64,000 bases of DNA from Alligator mississippiensis (Eukaryota > Chordata > Crocodylia > Alligatoridae): positions 92,559,882 through 92,623,881 of the forward strand of contig NC_081824.1 in the NCBI RefSeq assembly GCF_030867095.1, written 5' to 3'. The position numbers and the translations under genes were made by a program. The notes beneath the pieces are model-generated. The model worked only from the letters and a program-made list of their open reading frames with translations, searched no databases and had not been told where the DNA came from. Shown in pieces: positions 10,905-21,569 of this stretch. Each line of letters starts with the position of its first letter. Positions within the stretch are counted from its first letter, which is position 1.

Positions 10905-12311
10905 ACTAATGAGGGGAGCACAGTAGACATGGTATACCCTGACTTTAGAAAGGCTTTTGACAAAGTCTCCCACAATATCCTCATTAACAAAATAAGGAAA
11001 AATAGACTAAATGAAAGTACTGTAAGGTAGATACATAAATGGTTGGATCATAGTATTCTGTGAGTAGTCCTCAATGGCTCAATGTCTAGTTTGGAGGAGA
11101 TAAAGTGGGGAATCCCCAGGGGTCTGTACTGGGTCTGCCATTGTTCAACATCTTTACTAATGATTTGGATGATGGGATCAAGTACACACTTAGCAAATTT
11201 GCAAATGACACCAAGTTGGGTAGAACTGCAGACAATCCAGAGAGCAGGGCTAGGATCTCGAATGACCTGGCTAGACTGGAAAAATGATCCACAGTCAACC
11301 CAATGAGATTCAACAAGGACAAGTACAAAATCCTACACTTGGGATAGAATAATTGCATGCATAAGTAGAGACTAAGGAAGAACTGCAGAAAAGGATCTGG
11401 GAGTTAAAACAGACCATAAACTGAATGAGCCAACAGTGTGCTCTTATTGCAGAAAAGCCAACAGCATCCTGAATTGCATTAACAGGACCATCACTTGCAA
11501 ATCAAGGGAAGTGATTCTTCCTCTATTCAGCAGTAGTGTGACCTCACCTGGAGTACTGTGTCCAGTGTTGGTCCCCATACTTCAAGAAAGGAGCAATGGA
11601 CTCAAGTTGCAGCAAGGGAAGTTTAGGTTGAATATTAGGAAAAACTCACTCACTAGGATAGTGGTGAAGCACTGGAACAGGTTATTTTAAAGGTGGTGGA
11701 ATCTCCATCCTTGGAGGTTTTTAAGGCCCAGCTCAACAAAGCCCTGTCTGGAATGATGTAGTTGGGGATAGTCCTGATGGAGCAGGGGGTTGGACTAGAT
11801 GACCTCCTGAGGTCCCTTCCAATCCTAATTTTCTATGATTCTATGAATGTGGACAGTTTGGAGAGAGCTTGTCAAGAGCAACAAAAGTAATTAGGGGCCT
11901 GGGAAGCAAGACTTATGAGGAAAGGCTGAAAGAGCTATTTAACCTGGAGAAAATAAAAGACCAGGGGGGTGATAAAAGTCTTCAAATACGTGAAAGGTGA
12001 TTAGAGAGAGAATGGAGATGGGCTTTTCTCTGTGGCCACAGGGGACAGGAACAGAGAAGCAAAAGCCTCAAGCTGCAGCAAGGGAAATTTAGGCTAAAGA
12101 TTAGAAGGAGCTTTCTGATAATAAAAGTGGCCATGCATTGGAATAGGCTACCTAGAGAAGTTGGGGAAACTTCCATGCTTGGAAACTTTCAAATGCAGGT
12201 TAGAAAGACATTTGGCTGAGATAGTTCTGTCAGGGATGATCTTGCCTTGAGCAGGGGGCTGGACTAGATGACCTTGCAAGGTCCCTTCCAGCCCTGTGAT
12301 CCTATGATCAC
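10905..12311 (+). mobile_element. Old 5'-truncated CR1 LINE, interrupted
   Basis: Reverse transcriptase text is readable with stops: VDMVYPDFRKAFDKVSHNIL near 10925-10985, a motif-B trace GIPRG near 11108, then FANDTKLG, where the FADD catalytic box has become FAND. The copy continues through the RT C-terminal region to 'cttcaagaaagg' near 11590, resumes at 11847 with 'gtggacagtttggagag', and ends in a CR1 3' UTR with 'ggactagatgaccttgcaag'. The gap is filled by a second CR1 tail. Frames are broken throughout, so it is inactive. Confidence 0.85.
11592..11846 (+). mobile_element. CR1 3' tail nested in the older CR1
   Basis: It starts within the end of ORF2 ('ctcaagttgcagcaaggg'), carries the 3' UTR, and ends in the terminal 'ttctatgattctatga' repeat at about 11846. 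Immediately after, the host CR1 resumes at the codon position where it was cut. About 255 bp long. Confidence 0.75.
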
Positions 12312-12916
12312 AAATATAATGATCACCAGTGAGTCTGTTACCCAGGATAGATAAATATTGATGATTTAAAAAAAACAAAAAAAACCTTTAAAAAATTTAA
12401 ATCAGATATTTTTATTTGAATTATAATTTTTCCTTTAAAAAAATTAGCCGCCCTAAAAAGAAATTTGAATTTAATATAACATAGGATAAGCTACAAATTT
12501 AGTATAACCCATTAAAATAATTTAAATAAAAGAATATGGTGAGTCAATGAGCCTCTATTAAAAACTCAGAAGATCAGCGTTTAACTCCAATGCAAGAATG
12601 AGGAAGAAAACTTCTAAATTCTGAAGTCAAGCTTTAAAAATATGGCACAGTATTTCATATATTAGGGGTCTGACCTTGTAAAGGATATATAGTCTATCTT
12701 ACTGGATACAAAAGATGAACACAGTAATCACAGGTGTAACCTGGCCTCTTACTCCAGTAAACACTATCATGTGTACTCCTTGATCAGGATTATCCACTAA
12801 GCACACCTGGATGGTATCAAACTCCCCCTGGATGGTATCAAATAATCTGCTCAGGAACTACCCCTGCTAAATGACCTTTCTTGGTCCCTTTGCCTATGTA
12901 CAGAGATGTAAATATT

Positions 12917-13254
12917 AAGGCTACTTACAGACGTTAAAAAAAAAAAAAGAAAAAGAGAACTGGAAGGAGCAGCGCATTAGTTCAAACTGGCTCTGCAGCA
13001 TCTGTATATACTGAGTGCTGCAGCAGGGCTTTTTGGCACTTTCATCTAAAGCTGATTCAATCAGCTATTAAATAAAAGTGCCAAAAAAGCCCCACTAGAG
13101 CACCCGATCTACACAGACATTGGGCGAGCCAGGTAAAACTAATGATGCCTCTTCTGGGATATGCTGGGCTCGGCATGGGAGCGTGCTAAGTTTAAAGTAA
13201 AGCGCCATGGTTTTTTTGGTTTGGGGTTTTTTTTAAAACATCTGTATGCAGCTA
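12917..13254. mobile_element. Foldback MITE inside the hAT transposon
   Basis: 'ggctacttacagacgtt' on the left pairs with 'aacatctgtatgcagct' on the right (imperfect). An internal hairpin uses 'ggctttttggcacttt' near 13027 and 'aaagtgccaaaaaagcc' near 13075. There is no coding capacity. It splits the 5' non-coding part of the hAT element. Confidence 0.6.
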
Positions 13255-14939
13255 TTCAAGTGCTCTATCCATGTTTCTAAACTAAAATACTGCAGCACAC
13301 AAGGCCAGGGGATTACAGGAAAAATAATTGGGGGGGGAGGGAGTAGGTTATTTGACAGGGAGGAGTCTTGGTTTGCAGTTAATTTCTTGTATGGAGGAGG
13401 GAGAAGAAGCAGAGAAAGAAGAGTGCACAACAGAAACGACCAACACTGGGCTCAAAACAATGTAGGAAATGAAACAACATTCCTGTAAAGGAAAGACTCG
13501 TCTTGATTTCAACACCCAGAAACTAGAGGAAAAAACTGCTGTGGCTGCAGATCACAAAAAAGACCCCATTTGGGAATATATTCAAGAAATTCCCATGACG
13601 TGTAAAAAGTGCAGAGGCAGGTAGCACAAATGAAGCAATGTGAAAAATGCTTCTCAGAAGGCAACAAAGTTGAAGAAAGTGATGTTGATTTGTCTGAGAC
13701 ATCTGGTTAGTAAACTTACTTTTGAACCATTCTTATGGATTGCCTGCCATACATTGCAATGCTAGTAAATGATACATTTGTGACAATAGGGTTAGTTATT
13801 TTGGGTGGATTACTTATGAATTTCAAAACGTGTTGAAAATCTAAGAGATGTACTACTTTGTGGGGGTGTCAATTATACATTTTTAATATTACCCCTGCAC
13901 TTCTGAAATGAGTTTTATTGCTCAGTGTAAGCAAATATACAAGCCCTAGATAAAAATATCCTCTGCAGAATAAAATTAATAGGAATTCTTGAATTTTAGA
14001 TTAAAAATGTAATTTTTTTCAAGCTGTTTTTTATTGATAAGGAAAAGAGTTTAAATAGAAGATAACCTTTATGATTTATTGAATATTTTCCTTATAGAAC
14101 TAGGTTTGGAAATTTTATATAATTTAAACTCTGATTTAAAAAAAAAAATCAGCCATAGAAGAGATCTTTCATTTACCATCTCTTTCTCTCTTTTTTCCCC
14201 TTAAGTAATGCACTGAGTTATAGTCATTGAGAATGACTTTTTCACCATTTTTTCAGGGTTCAGGTTAGACATAAGAAATTATGAATGCCCATCATCCACA
14301 AGTGTCTGGAACTTCAGAATCATTTACTGGTACCACCAGCAGTAGGGCAACTAAACATACCTCAGACAGTGAATGACCCGTATCCAAAGAGACTCTTCTT
14401 CTCTATCAGGGAAAACTATGGCTGAGGTCATAATCAGGACCAGCAAAATCCAGCAAAACACAGACAAAAAGATTGTTCAGCTGATTTATGCAACAAATCC
14501 TCCCTTATCTTGTTCAGAACAAGCATTCCACTGACATGGTTCAATCATTATGACCAGGTTACACCCCACCCAGCAGAGCAGATATTGCTGGAACACTTCC
14601 AGATACAGTGTATGAGAAGGAAAGTGAACACTGTGCAAGAAACATTGAAGAGAAAAGTGTTGAGTCTTAATGAATGAAGCAATGTGCACAATGATCCAAT
14701 AATATGTGCTTGTGTAAGAACAGAAGACAGGATTGCTTATCTTACAGAAATGATTGATCCATAAGGAAATGTCCATTCTGCAGAATATTTAAAATCAGGA
14801 GGAGTAAATCTATAACAAACTGTGAGCAAATATTCAAGTGTCATGTACATAGCCTTGTCACAAATAATAGTGCTAATGTGGCCAAGATAAAAAGAAATTT
14901 AGAAGAGAATAAAGAAAACCTGAAACTTATAACTTATGG

Positions 14940-15211
14940 CAAGGGTCGGCAACATTATTGGGCAACGTGGCAAAAACACCTGCAACTTTGAACTATAAGA
15001 TGTTGGCATGCCAGGTGTAAACGGCAGGGCCCTGGCCTGGCTTGTTGCCAGCGGTGGGAGCACACGTGCCTCAAGGTGAACAGTGGGAAAGGGGCTGGTA
15101 CCGCACTGCCACAACAAGGATTGAGCCCCTTGCGACTCCCCCACCATCTGTCCTCAGCTGCATGTGCCAAGCAAAACGCCTTCACATGCCACACTGACAC
15201 ACCTACCCCTA
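14940..15211. mobile_element. Small hAT element inserted in the transposase gene
   Basis: It begins 'caagggtcggcaac'. Flanking octamers acttatgg (14932-14939) and acatatgg (15212-15219) match at 7 of 8 positions. Removing the element and one octamer restores the transposase reading ITYG-HSAHL in frame, which confirms both boundaries. 272 bp, non-coding. Confidence 0.82.
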
Positions 15212-15539
15212 ACATATGGACACAGTGCTCATTTATTTTATCTTTTAGCCAAGATGTAAACACTGCAAGAATAAAAGAAAATGCTGTTAAAATAGCAAAA
15301 TACTTCCATAACAACAAGTTTGCTTCAGCTTTACAGAAGGGAGCTGGAGTCCAAGCTAATTCTCCCCCAAGATGTATAATGGAACTCAGTTATTGACTGC
15401 TTTGAGCTATTTATTAAGAACTGGCCTATTCTAGTGACCATCTGTGAAGAAAATGGTGATAAAACTGATGGAAGTATCCAGCTAGAGCATTCAACATTGA
15501 CTAAGGAAAATGTAGAAAATATGCTACATATTTTGCCAA

Positions 15540-16597
15540 TACGCCAATTGGCTGGAGGGCTGCACCCAGAGAGTGGTGGTAGACAGGTCATTTTCAACCT
15601 AGAGGGATGTGGGCAGTGGGGTCCCCCAGGGCTCAGTCCTCGGGTCCGCACTGTTCAACATCTTCATCAGCGAGTTGGACGAGGGGGTGAAAAGCACCTT
15701 GTTCAAATTCACAGATGACACTAAGATGTGGGGAGAAGTGGGCACGCTAGAAGGGAGGGACAGGCTGCAATTGGATCTGGACAGGTTACAGAGGTGGGAG
15801 GATGAGAATAAGATAGGATTTAACACTGACAAGTGCAGGGTACTACACCTAGGGAGAAAGAACCAGCAGCAGACCTACAGGCTGGGGAACCCCCCTCTTG
15901 TCAGCACAGAGGCAGAAAAAGATCTTGGAGTCATTATAGACTCCAAGATGAACATGGGCCGCCAATGTGGGGATGTAGTCAGAAAGGCTAATCGCACCTT
16001 GTCATGCATCCACAGATGCATCATGAGCAGGTCCAACGAGGTGATCCTCCCACTCTATGCGACACTGGTCAGACTGCAGTTAGAGTACTGCATCCAGTTC
16101 TGGGCACCACACTTCAGAAGGGATGTGAATAACATCGAGAGGGTCCAGAGGAGGGCCACTCGCATGATCAGGGGGCAGCAGGGAAGGCCCTACGAGGAGA
16201 GGCTATGGGACCTGAACCTGTTCAGCCTCCACAAGAGAAGGCTGAGGGGGGATCTAGTGGCCGACTATAAAATGGCCAAGGGAGACCAGCAGGCAATGGG
16301 AAAGTCCCTGTTCCCCCGAGCACTACTGGGAGTAACAAGGAGTAACGGCCATAAGTTGACTGAGAGTAGGTTCAGGCTAGACATAAGGAGGCACTACTTC
16401 ACAGTCAGGGCAGCTAGGATCTGGAACCAACTTCCAAGGGAAGTGGTGCTGGCTCCTACCCTGGGGGTCTTCAAAAGGAGGCTAGATAGACACCTTGCCA
16501 GGGTCGTTTGACCCCAATATTCTTTCCTACCCATGGCAGGGGGTCGGATTTGATGATCTGCTCAGGTCTGTTCCGACCCTACCAACTATGAAACTAT
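15540..16597 (+). mobile_element. CR1 LINE, 5'-truncated, inside the hAT transposase gene
   Basis: It starts within the RT domain at 'gccaattggctgg' and ends with the 'aactatgaaactatg' tail. A 300-codon open frame (15609-16511) covers motif B ([18 protein letters not shown]), the catalytic box as FTDD rather than FADD, and the whole C-terminal region ending FKRRLDRHLARVV. Outside it, transposase text LHILP precedes and PITIALDKLQ follows. The good frame indicates that it is younger than the transposon it entered. Confidence 0.92.
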
Positions 16598-17710
16598 GCT
16601 GAACGTACAAAACCTATTACCATAGCCTTGGACAAACTACAGAAAGATTGCTGGTGTATTGTGGATGCTGTTGAAATTAGGAAAGTAACCCACAAAAAAT
16701 GTTGAAGTAAGAAATACCCAACAGCAAAGCTAAACTGCAGGCAGTAAAGCAGCAGATGGATCAAGCACCTACTCCACATCATTTTATTACCATTATTCTT
16801 AACACAAAGTACCAGGGTAGATGCCTAACTGCCAAAGAAAAAAATGCTGCTATTACATGGGTATATACTAATCATGCCAACCATAATACAATTTCAGGGC
16901 TAGAGGTGAAACATTTAAGCAGTCCATACTTCCAGAAGATATTTTAAAGGAAGTCACATCACTGAACTGGTGGAAGTCACTAGAAAAGCACGCGGAACCA
17001 GAGTCAGTTATAGTGCTAAGCCAGCTTTTACCAGCAGTCACCTATTCTGCAAGTACAGAAATAATATTTTTTTCATTTGGACTGGTTCATTCAAAGCTGA
17101 GAAACCAATTGGGAGTTGAAAAAGCAGGAAAGCTTGTTTTTTCTCTTCCAGTTTATGAATACAAAGGGAGAGAAGTATGAGATGTATGAGTTCTAAAAAC
17201 TTAAAAGAGAGTAAACATTTTCAAAACAGTCAAAGTAAAAAAATGACTGTCTCTTCTTAAAATGAGTTAGGCAAGTAGGAACTTGAGCTCAAATTACTTT
17301 CACGTAGGCTTTTTAGAAAATTTTCCCCAGGGTGACCCAAAATAATTGGTTTAATCCAGTAACTACAGTTCACATTTTCAATACCATAACAGTTAATACT
17401 AGTGTTTAATAAATTAGTTGTAAATGTGTACTGTGCTTCAATAGAAAAGTTTGTATCCAAAATATTAAAGGTTTGCTTAATAAATTGAAAGTACTGTTTT
17501 TTTGTTTAATTAAATTTAAGTTGCCATCTTAATGTGGCTTGACACAAATATGAGCAAAAAGTTAATCATCTAGTAAATAACAAATACACATTTCACCACT
17601 TATAGCATACTAAAATGCAGGATTTCTAACAATCCAAATATGTTCAAATCTGGCCTCCTGATTTAATATTTAAATGAACTTGATTTAAATCGATCCACCC
17701 TGCTGTTACC

Positions 17711-17870
17711 TGAGAAAGGTAGTTAGCCATGTTAGTCTAAAGTAAGTCAGAAGACAGGGTAGGTATATGCACCTTCATCTAAAAGGCAGGGAAGACTTAG
17801 TTACCTTTATAGACTAACTGATTAAGATCTATATGTAGAGCACAAGCTTTCATGGGCTGAAGCTGACTTT
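17711..17870. repeat. MITE-like repeat fragment
   Basis: 'gtagttagccatgttagtct', 'tagactaactgattaagat' and 'cacaagctttcatgggctga' are landmarks of a dispersed reptile repeat related in style to the foldback elements at 3595 and 29650. Ends are not defined. Confidence 0.45.
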
Positions 17871-18191
17871 GTTAGAATCTGTTACCTGAAACATATGGTA
17901 CAAGAGAGGAATGAAGCAGACTGAAGTTTTAAGTGACCTGTGGATCAGTGATTCTGCCAATTCATATAACCTTTTTTTCTGACATGAAGAAAAGCTTCTA
18001 ACAGCAGACCTGCTGCTGCCCAAGTACAACCTGAGGAGCAAAGAACCTAGGACCTTCTGAAGGCGAGAAGGAAGAATGACTGACTTTTCTAGAGAACGCA
18101 ATTCCAGGTTGCACAAAGTGCTAACATAAGTCTTTCGAATCATTTTGAAGAAGTTCACCAAAAACAGCTACAGGACAAAGACCCTACTAAA

Positions 18192-18949
18192 TGTCACAAC
18201 CCAAAGTTGTGATTTTTGTTTGTGTGCGCTTCGGCACTGCTAAATTATTTTCCCACTAAATTGCAGCTTCTTTGCACGGTGGAGTTTTCTGCTGCAGAAG
18301 AGAACCCCAGTACAACGGAGAATTTCCCGCCAATTTGAAGCTTTCTTTGCATGGTGCATTTCTTTTGCATCTAAGAAATGCACGGTGCAAGGAGTTCCCG
18401 CCATTTGTATGAGAATTCGTGCCACATTATTGGCCGGTTCTAATATATGCACACGTGGCGGCTAGCGATTGGCTTGCTAGCCGTATAAAGAGCTTGGGTG
18501 GTTTCCACCCAAGTTGGAGAGAGAGAAATTGGAGTTCGAGAGGGAGAGCGTGAAGATCTCTAAGCGCTGCGGATCCTTACGGACCCAACGCATTTCTTAA
18601 AAGGCAACAGAGGCCTGAACAGCCTCTAGCCTCTCCCCGTCGCCAATAAATTCCTAGACGTATCCCTTCCTGTATGAGAAACTACCGAACCCGCGGAGCT
18701 TCAACAACTCCGGGGAAAAGAACGAATTTGTCATAGTCCTCTAACGAGGATTTAAGCGGAGCTGTACCTGGAAACTGTCCAGCCTACACCACGACCACCT
18801 TTGGTGTAAGTAAACAATCTTTAAATCAACCACTACGCGTCCGTGACTAATTCTAGCTCGCCCCCGGTCCTCTCTGACCCCGCGTGCCCAGGCTGCTGGC
18901 CACAGCCCGCGTGCGCAAAGACGGGCCCGGATCGCCCCCGACCCGCACA
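18192..18949 (+). mobile_element. Solo LTR of a retroviral-type element
   Basis: It begins TGTCAC and ends GCACA, flanked by a perfect 5-bp duplication ctaaa (18187-18191 and 18950-18954). A TATA box (tataaag, 18484-18490) and a polyadenylation signal (aataaa, 18645-18650) lie 155 bp apart in the plus orientation, the normal U3-R-U5 layout. No internal gag, pol or env sequence is attached, so it is a recombined solo LTR of 758 bp. The 5-bp duplication fits an endogenous retrovirus or Gypsy element; the family cannot be named from the LTR alone. Confidence 0.88.
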
Positions 18950-18954
18950 CTAAA

Positions 18955-19917
18955 GACATGAAGTAAAGTTGTTCCTCAAGTCAGAATGAGCATGGCTTAT
19001 GATAAAATTAGTTTCTTTTTCTCTGGATGTTAAGAAAGGGATGCATAAGTCTCTGGAACTGTAGCAAAACCTGTGTCACACCCTTCTGTCTAACAGCGCA
19101 ATATTAAGATCCTGAGAATTGGCCTGCCCCCACAGGGCAACAGAACCAGCACAGAGAATGAGTATAGATTTTTAAAAAGAGCATCAATAGAAATTTTCCT
19201 TTGTATTTATAGAACTTATATTATGATAGAATCAGAGTCAATCTTTTTACATTAATTTATTTCCTAAGTCACAGTAGTGTCTGAAGTAGTACTACTACCT
19301 CCATGTAGGCTTCATCCTAATCATTAAACCAGAAATACAGTCTCACCAATCTTAAAATACATACTGTTTTAACTTCATCCTACAATATTTGGAACCTAAA
19401 TAGTACTGGGCAAAGAGGAATACAACCTTGATATAAAGAAAGGTTAAAGTGAAATGCCAAAAGTAAAGAAACACAAATTAAGAAGCAATATTAAGTTACT
19501 TTCCTCTGTGCTACTAATGTAGGGAAGAAATACTTTTAGCACGGATATCTTCTCTTTACAAAAAATGTAAATATAAGGTTTAAGAATTTCCAACAGTTGA
19601 ATAAACAAAATAAAGTACCCTTTTCCTGGCACACAATATGCCCCTAGATATAATGCACAACTTGTTGCTGAAAGGCAGAATGAAGAAAAAAGATTTTTTT
19701 CCAGATATGGCTGCATAACTTAATTGCATTAGGTGAGCCAGCCTAATCTTCAGCTGATTTCACCCTCCCTTTTCTACATAACTAAAGCTGAATTTCTAGC
19801 TGCTGCTAGTCTCAAAATCTTATGATTCTGAAAAGAGCTAAAGAGTTAAAAGGTGCAGACAGAAGTGCATCTTTAATTCCCAGCTGTAATTCACAAAAAT
19901 TTTTGGAAAGCATTCCG
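18955..19917. other. Intron sequence without recognised feature
   Basis: AT-rich, no domain-bearing frame and no clear terminal repeats seen. Confidence 0.6.
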
Positions 19918-19925
19918 AGTTACAA

Positions 19926-20871
19926 CCAGGCATCTGGGTTTTCCATTTCCCACTGAAAAACAGAATAAAAGGTGGATTTCCCCCCCTTACTGAAGTAAAA
20001 CATGGATTTCTCATTTTAGCAGAGAAACCCATGAATTTTCCAGTTTTGCTACAAGCCTTCTGCAGGCTGGCAGGAGTTCCAGCCCACAAGGGGTTGGGAG
20101 TGAGCAGGAGGAGGGCAGTCACGCAAGGGGTGCCATGTGCATGTATATGCATTTGGCTGCCGGGCTGCCTGGAGAGCAGCTCCCGCAGGTAACTGGCGGT
20201 GGAAATAAAGGTTCCCATAGGGAGGGAGGGAGGGAGTTGGGCAGGGCTGGGGCTGGGGCTGCTGCACAACCGGGCAGTGCGTGGGCCTTGGGGCCGCCAG
20301 GCCTCAGCAGGGAGCAGGACGGGGCCGCAGGCAACTCGTTCAGGGGGCGGGGTATGGAGCCGACTCCCTGCCATTGCACACACTCCCAGAGAGCAGGGAG
20401 GATCTGTGCCCCCTAGATCTCTGTGTGGGACTTGGGTGGATGTGCGCTGCAGGCTCAGGCTCCTGTCCTGCTGCCCTCCCTCAGGGTCCCTGCAGCCCAG
20501 CGGGTACAATCTAGCACTGCAGGGCAGAGCAGGGCTGCACAAAAAAGCTGCTTGCCACTGCGAGCTCCACACTACCCTGGCGAGGCATCCCCTGTGTGTG
20601 TGGCTGTAGCAGGGGTAGCAGCTGGGTGTTGTGCCCTTCGCTTCTACCATGCACATAGAAGACACGGTGCCTGGTCAGCATGGAGCTCACAGTGGCAGGC
20701 AGCTTTCCCTCCAAGAGGGACAAGGGGCACCAGCAAGGCTGGGGGGCTGTGGGTGGGGGGAAGGAGTGGGGCACCAACAGGGCTGGGAGATGCTTTCATT
20801 TTAATCATGGATTTGGGGGGGTTTAAATCAGAGAATTTGCCATTTTTTTATCATGGAAAACCATGATTGCT
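19926..20871. mobile_element. GC-rich hAT-like element, 946 bp
   Basis: 'ccaggcatctgggttttcc' on the left pairs with 'ggaaaaccatgattgct' on the right. Octamers agttacaa (19918-19925) and agttacat (20872-20879) match at 7 of 8. The interior is GC-rich, with overlapping frames on both strands that reflect composition only. A short 'ggggcaccagcaaggctggg' array precedes the right end, as in the elements at 219 and 21570. Confidence 0.72.
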
Positions 20872-20879
20872 AGTTACAT

Positions 20880-21561
20880 TACCCCAGAACCAACAAAAGT
20901 TCACTGCTAGTGTGTGTGTGTGTGGAGGGGGAGGGAAGGGGGGGGAGTTTCTAGCTGTAGGCTGGGAGCCTGAAGCCACAACAATGGTCAGGGCTCTCCG
21001 CTAGTGTTCACTATTTTCAGAATGGTGCTGGTGCTGAAGGTTTGGGTGGGTGAATTAGAGCCCCCGCACCTTAGGAGGGACTCCAGTACACCCATCCCAC
21101 CCTCCAGGGGGGCTGAAAAACCCCCAGACTGAACTTCCTTTGCTCCCTTTCCCTCTTCCCATTCTGGAAACAGCAACAGGCTGGGAGCTCTGCAGACACA
21201 AGTTACAAAAAACACTACATTTTGAAACATCTTAATCTGATACGTCACGCAATGTGAGGTTAGATTTTCATCCAATCAGCTATTTTTTAAGCTGTCTGCA
21301 GCCTTGCACGTGTGTTTGGTCACAGCTATAAACTGCTTTCTGTTGCCAGATCAGGCAAAAATTGTCACTGCTTTCTGCACCCAAAGCTTCTGAGCTGAAG
21401 AGAGACTGAAAAGCAGCCAGCAGACAGCAAAGTTGCCCTAGCAAAGATTAGTCTGATTAGTGGAACAATCAAGACCAATAAAAAGGAGAGGCTATCATTG
21501 ATACCTGTAGAGTACTGAACAATGAGACATTAAATCCATCACCTCTCTCAGCTGATAAACT
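20880..21561. other. Intron sequence between two related elements
   Basis: It holds a short (GT)n run near 20909-20922 and a G-rich stretch. No gene or clear element is seen. Confidence 0.55.
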
Positions 21562-21569
21562 GTAATACC

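Larger units (their letters stand above)
13550..17180 (+). pseudogene. hAT transposase with BED zinc finger, broken
   Basis: A hAT transposase cuts its element by a DDE mechanism. A BED finger block is readable at about 13562-13650: DPIWEYIQEIP, then CKKC (13601-13612), a frameshift, and VAQMKQCEKC. A likely donor G|GTTAGT (13706) and a TTTTTTCAG acceptor (14256) bound a 551-bp intron. The second exon reads IVQLIYATNPP, then SLNE*SNVHNDPIICACV, where the family has LDGWSN, so the first catalytic Asp is Asn and the Trp is a stop. VTNNSANVAKIKRNLEE follows, with the second catalytic Asp also changed to Asn. Next come ITYG|HSAHLFYLLAK, KIAKYFHNN and PITIALDKLQKDCW. The C-terminal dimerisation region includes EDILKEVTSLNWWKSLEKHA. 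Several frameshifts and two insertions interrupt it. Family comparisons are from memory; the order of blocks makes the hAT call secure. Confidence 0.88.
12343..17702 (+). mobile_element. Autonomous-type hAT DNA transposon, 5.36 kb
   Basis: The left end CAGGATAGAT and right end ATCCACCCTG form imperfect TIRs followed by 'gatttaaa' boxes. A perfect 8-bp target duplication, ctgttacc, flanks it at 12335-12342 and 17703-17710, which fixes the boundaries. Inside is a transposase gene with a BED finger exon, an intron and a long second exon. Three later insertions are present: a foldback MITE (12917-13254), a small hAT element (14940-15211) and a CR1 (15540-16597). Subtracting these leaves about 3.7 kb of original element. 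It sits directly after the 3' end of the older CR1. The transposase is dead. Confidence 0.92.
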
